This document shows positions 62,801 to 64,000 of a stretch of 64,000 nt of DNA, piece after piece. The translations under genes were made by a program, and so were the position numbers. The first letter of the stretch is position 1, and every line of letters begins with the position of its first letter. The stretch comes from Eretmocerus hayati. Taxonomy: Eukaryota > Arthropoda > Insecta > Hymenoptera > Aphelinidae. The notes under the pieces are model-generated. The model searched no databases and was not told the origin of the DNA. It was given only the letters and a program-made list of their open reading frames with translations. Where the stretch lies: positions 12,379,736-12,443,735 of the forward strand of contig CM056742.1 in the NCBI GenBank assembly GCA_029851415.1, given 5' to 3'.

Positions 62801-63638
62801 CAAAGACGGCGAAAACTGTGGCGCAGGAATCTACACACTCCACGACGAAGGTCGAATGAAAATTAGAATGAATGCGCAAAATTCAATCTTTAGCTGTGAG
62901 GCCTTTGCCATTTTGAGGGCCCTACAAGCATTGCATAAATTAGAACCCAAGAGGGTTGCAATCTTCTCCGATTCTCTGAGCGTTCTGAGTAATTTAGCGA
63001 AAGACGGTTTAAGCTCCTCGATGCACCTATTCATAGCAAACATACGTGCTTGTATTCATGACATGGAGAAAAAAGGCTTCTCTGTAAAACTTTTTTGGAT
63101 ACCCAGTCACGAAAAGATCGAAGGAAACGAAAGGGCAGATGAAGTGGCCAAGGAAGCCTCCAAATTAAATCATATTCACTTGAATACCTTCTGGCATCTA
63201 GATTTCAATTCCACTATTCGCAAAACCATAAATCAAAACATGCTAGAATTTTGCAAAGATTATGGATACGGAACAAAATATATTGAGTTACAAACAGCCT
63301 TTTGCTCTAGGCCATGGTTCGCAAATTCAAAAAAGAACAGAAAAGACATTTGTTTGCTAAATCGCTTAAAAAGCAATCACAACTTATCTAAATTTCACCT
63401 CTGCAGAAAAAATATTTTAAGAGATGACATGTGTGATTGTCTCGAATCACCGCAAACTTTAGAACACCTCTTCTGGAGGTGCCCTAAGCTAGCTGAGCGG
63501 AGACAAACCTTCTTAAACTCAATAAGAGATCTTCAAATCTCAGTTGATACAGATATCTGCCTTTTAATGAATTCAGCCAGCATAGAAACCTGCTGGAAGT
63601 TCGTCAAATTTGCCATCGACGCTGACATGAAAGTATAA
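59880..63638 (+). CDS. Retroelement ORF2: endonuclease, reverse transcriptase, RNase H
   Basis: Intact 1252-aa polyprotein of an I-group non-LTR retrotransposon, antisense to KMO. The N-terminal apurinic-type endonuclease shows WNLRG (10-14), SET (35-37), GDLNAQ (140-145) and SDH (213-215). The reverse transcriptase includes SAPGLDGI, GFRRNKSC, GLPQGCILSPLLFNIY and the catalytic AFADD (669-673). RNase H keeps all four acidic residues: D972 in FTDGS, E1007 in SCEAF, D1031 in FSDS and D1087 in ERADE. A C-terminal CDC..EHLFWRC finger follows. No stop or frameshift interrupts it, so the copy may be recent and able to supply enzymes for target-primed reverse transcription. RNase H excludes the CR1, Jockey and R1 clades; I, Loa, Ingi or Nimb remain possible. 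Confidence 0.92.
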   Translation: MTKQTTVCYWNLRGIKEKWPEIQKFLLELDILCVSETLSDENDIIENTPFHNYIHAPRTNQIKENGGGLIVFINKKIQYERIFFNNFPKGVEYICLSVPHDNAEYHLLFMYNPPYNVLSQNQFSKILSFSKDNGKFLLMGDLNAQSPLWGSDFSNSLGDRLSRAILELDSVNVLNTGEATRIFTRNSCPDLAIASSDISAKIRFEVGHDPMGSDHFPIKCILMDTCFHTITSRNKVSLSRMNWSEFQKQSKELFDSFDPHNYSNSDALATDFENIIYEAIVKAGGKVEHQPEVPHNNQYSQRKTPPSCIWWDEECTDARDERAEKLEDFKALPCLNTAVEYRKARKKAEKIFRKVKRKKFRQFLASLNPHAPLSDNFNFIKRYKKRFYQPKASSIDSNLIQNNTALSAAFAKINKSNKYNDDIDWNFDYTDDPVLNSPISLPEVRAAILRAKKSSAPGLDGISNAILKSLPESGIRILTHLINLILDTGTFPKNWKIFKVCFIPKPMNKGFRPIALAQNLLKILERVVNERLLWWIESKKILPRFFYGFRRNKSCNDCLAILQTDINIAKAKDMQIGIVGIDLEGAYDNVNMEELLKIMIKLKIPPKIIKLVKNLIENRELHAYCEGCKIGIGRTNKGLPQGCILSPLLFNIYIHLITNYLSMNVRCLAFADDILIYFRDTDILKILETLSTNLGLLKNFFDPLDLKISVPKSSLMICGDNTLQNGQVHVKLGDLFIPNTNSFKYLGVIWDSKNSWDLQISKMIQSANLGLNMLSSIGNFSWGVHPYTMLSFYKSIVRPRLDWGGFLIATANGALLKKLDIVQNAALRKCIGCMRTTPINVLHHIAGVPTLEWRRTQLAMKFLSKAHSLYDDALIPRLRYLENFIDTRHDKTLLSPNFGFLYSTLMNFNIGDKQIRIRSLPSYIIPFFAHFLSEHVDNSLVRKYQIHKKQLGNMVQNFIRSEYSDSYVVFTDGSKDGENCGAGIYTLHDEGRMKIRMNAQNSIFSCEAFAILRALQALHKLEPKRVAIFSDSLSVLSNLAKDGLSSSMHLFIANIRACIHDMEKKGFSVKLFWIPSHEKIEGNERADEVAKEASKLNHIHLNTFWHLDFNSTIRKTINQNMLEFCKDYGYGTKYIELQTAFCSRPWFANSKKNRKDICLLNRLKSNHNLSKFHLCRKNILRDDMCDCLESPQTLEHLFWRCPKLAERRQTFLNSIRDLQISVDTDICLLMNSASIETCWKFVKFAIDADMKV

Positions 63639-64000
63639 TAAAATTTAGGGTAGTAGTGCAGTATATAGCTATAAGTATTTGACACAGTGCTTTCTTGCAA
63701 AACCACTATGTATCGGATTTGTTTTTTGTTTGTTTGTTTCTTGTAATCGTATTCACCCGCTGAATGTAAAAGGATGCCTATATAGGAAAGAGGAGAGAAA
63801 GGAAAAAAAAAAATATACATATATATATATACGACGATACACGCAGATGTATATATGCTTCACCTAGCTGTACACTTCTCGACACATGCCATGCATGCGC
63901 AGCAACATTATTCAACACGGCATTCATAACCTCTCCGCTCTGCAGAATAGATCTCATTGCTCACCATTAACCACTACATAGAGTTACAGGATAGATCTCG
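63639..64000 (+). other. Retroelement 3' UTR and tail, then flank
   Basis: About 160 nt of untranslated sequence leads to an A run (about 63801-63811), then a TATACATATATATATATA stretch. The end of the element lies between 63801 and about 63840. The remaining bases show nothing further; no KMO exon is recognised. Confidence 0.5.

Overview
This window reads as nuclear DNA of an insect. It is AT-rich, its genes are split by GT-AG introns, it is crowded with non-autonomous transposons and non-LTR retrotransposon remains, and it carries kynurenine 3-monooxygenase, the enzyme of the ommochrome eye-pigment pathway. I cannot name the order or species from sequence alone.

Three host genes can be supported. 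(1) The 3' part of GDAP2 lies on the + strand at 673-31887 in six exons. The macro-domain exons lie upstream of the window; what is seen is the linker and the CRAL-TRIO/SEC14-like domain. Its first visible intron is 21 kb long and holds about ten transposon-like blocks. It also holds a TATA plus initiator promoter (about 10961-10996) and a short coding exon (11297-11349) whose splice phase fits the next GDAP2 exon. (2) A complete MOGAT2/DGAT2-family acyltransferase lies on the + strand at 47257-50378, with five coding exons, 357 aa, and a probable non-coding first exon ending at 44608. (3) The C-terminal half of kynurenine 3-monooxygenase (KMO, cinnabar) lies on the - strand at 52080-55915 in five exons, tail to tail with the acyltransferase. 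Its N-terminal FAD-binding exons are not in the window, so at least 8 kb of intron separates them.

The rest is mostly repeats. A structurally intact I-group non-LTR retrotransposon (ORF1 58966-59796, ORF2 59880-63638 with endonuclease, reverse transcriptase and RNase H) sits antisense to KMO. Older retroelement remains lie at 29604-29831 (R1-like tail), 37492-38562 (CR1/Jockey-like RT, inserted into a foldback element), 54233-54420 and 56060-56345 (RNase H remnant). DNA-transposon derivatives are numerous. They include four copies of a palindromic element of about 330 bp with TNA target duplications (4964, 8536, 52990, 58078), a Tc1-like foldback (25110-26034) and its older relative (13015-13892), and TTAA-flanked elements (22205, 42004, perhaps 9508). 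There are also a TTA-flanked GGGGCCGTC element (20767), TA-flanked CCGTCAA elements (1-521 and 18701), a pogo-like element (48788), long foldbacks (3255-4640, 38861-39892) and two CGACA-rich palindromes (30154, 30566).

Other structure includes a nearly perfect 164-bp hairpin (7415-7578), a side-by-side hairpin pair (53593-53778), and a satellite-like array with a 330-bp period (about 40640-41700). No CRISPR array, operon or convincing tRNA/rRNA gene was seen. The three host genes act in unrelated processes (ganglioside-differentiation-associated protein, glycerolipid synthesis, tryptophan catabolism), so nothing suggests they work together.
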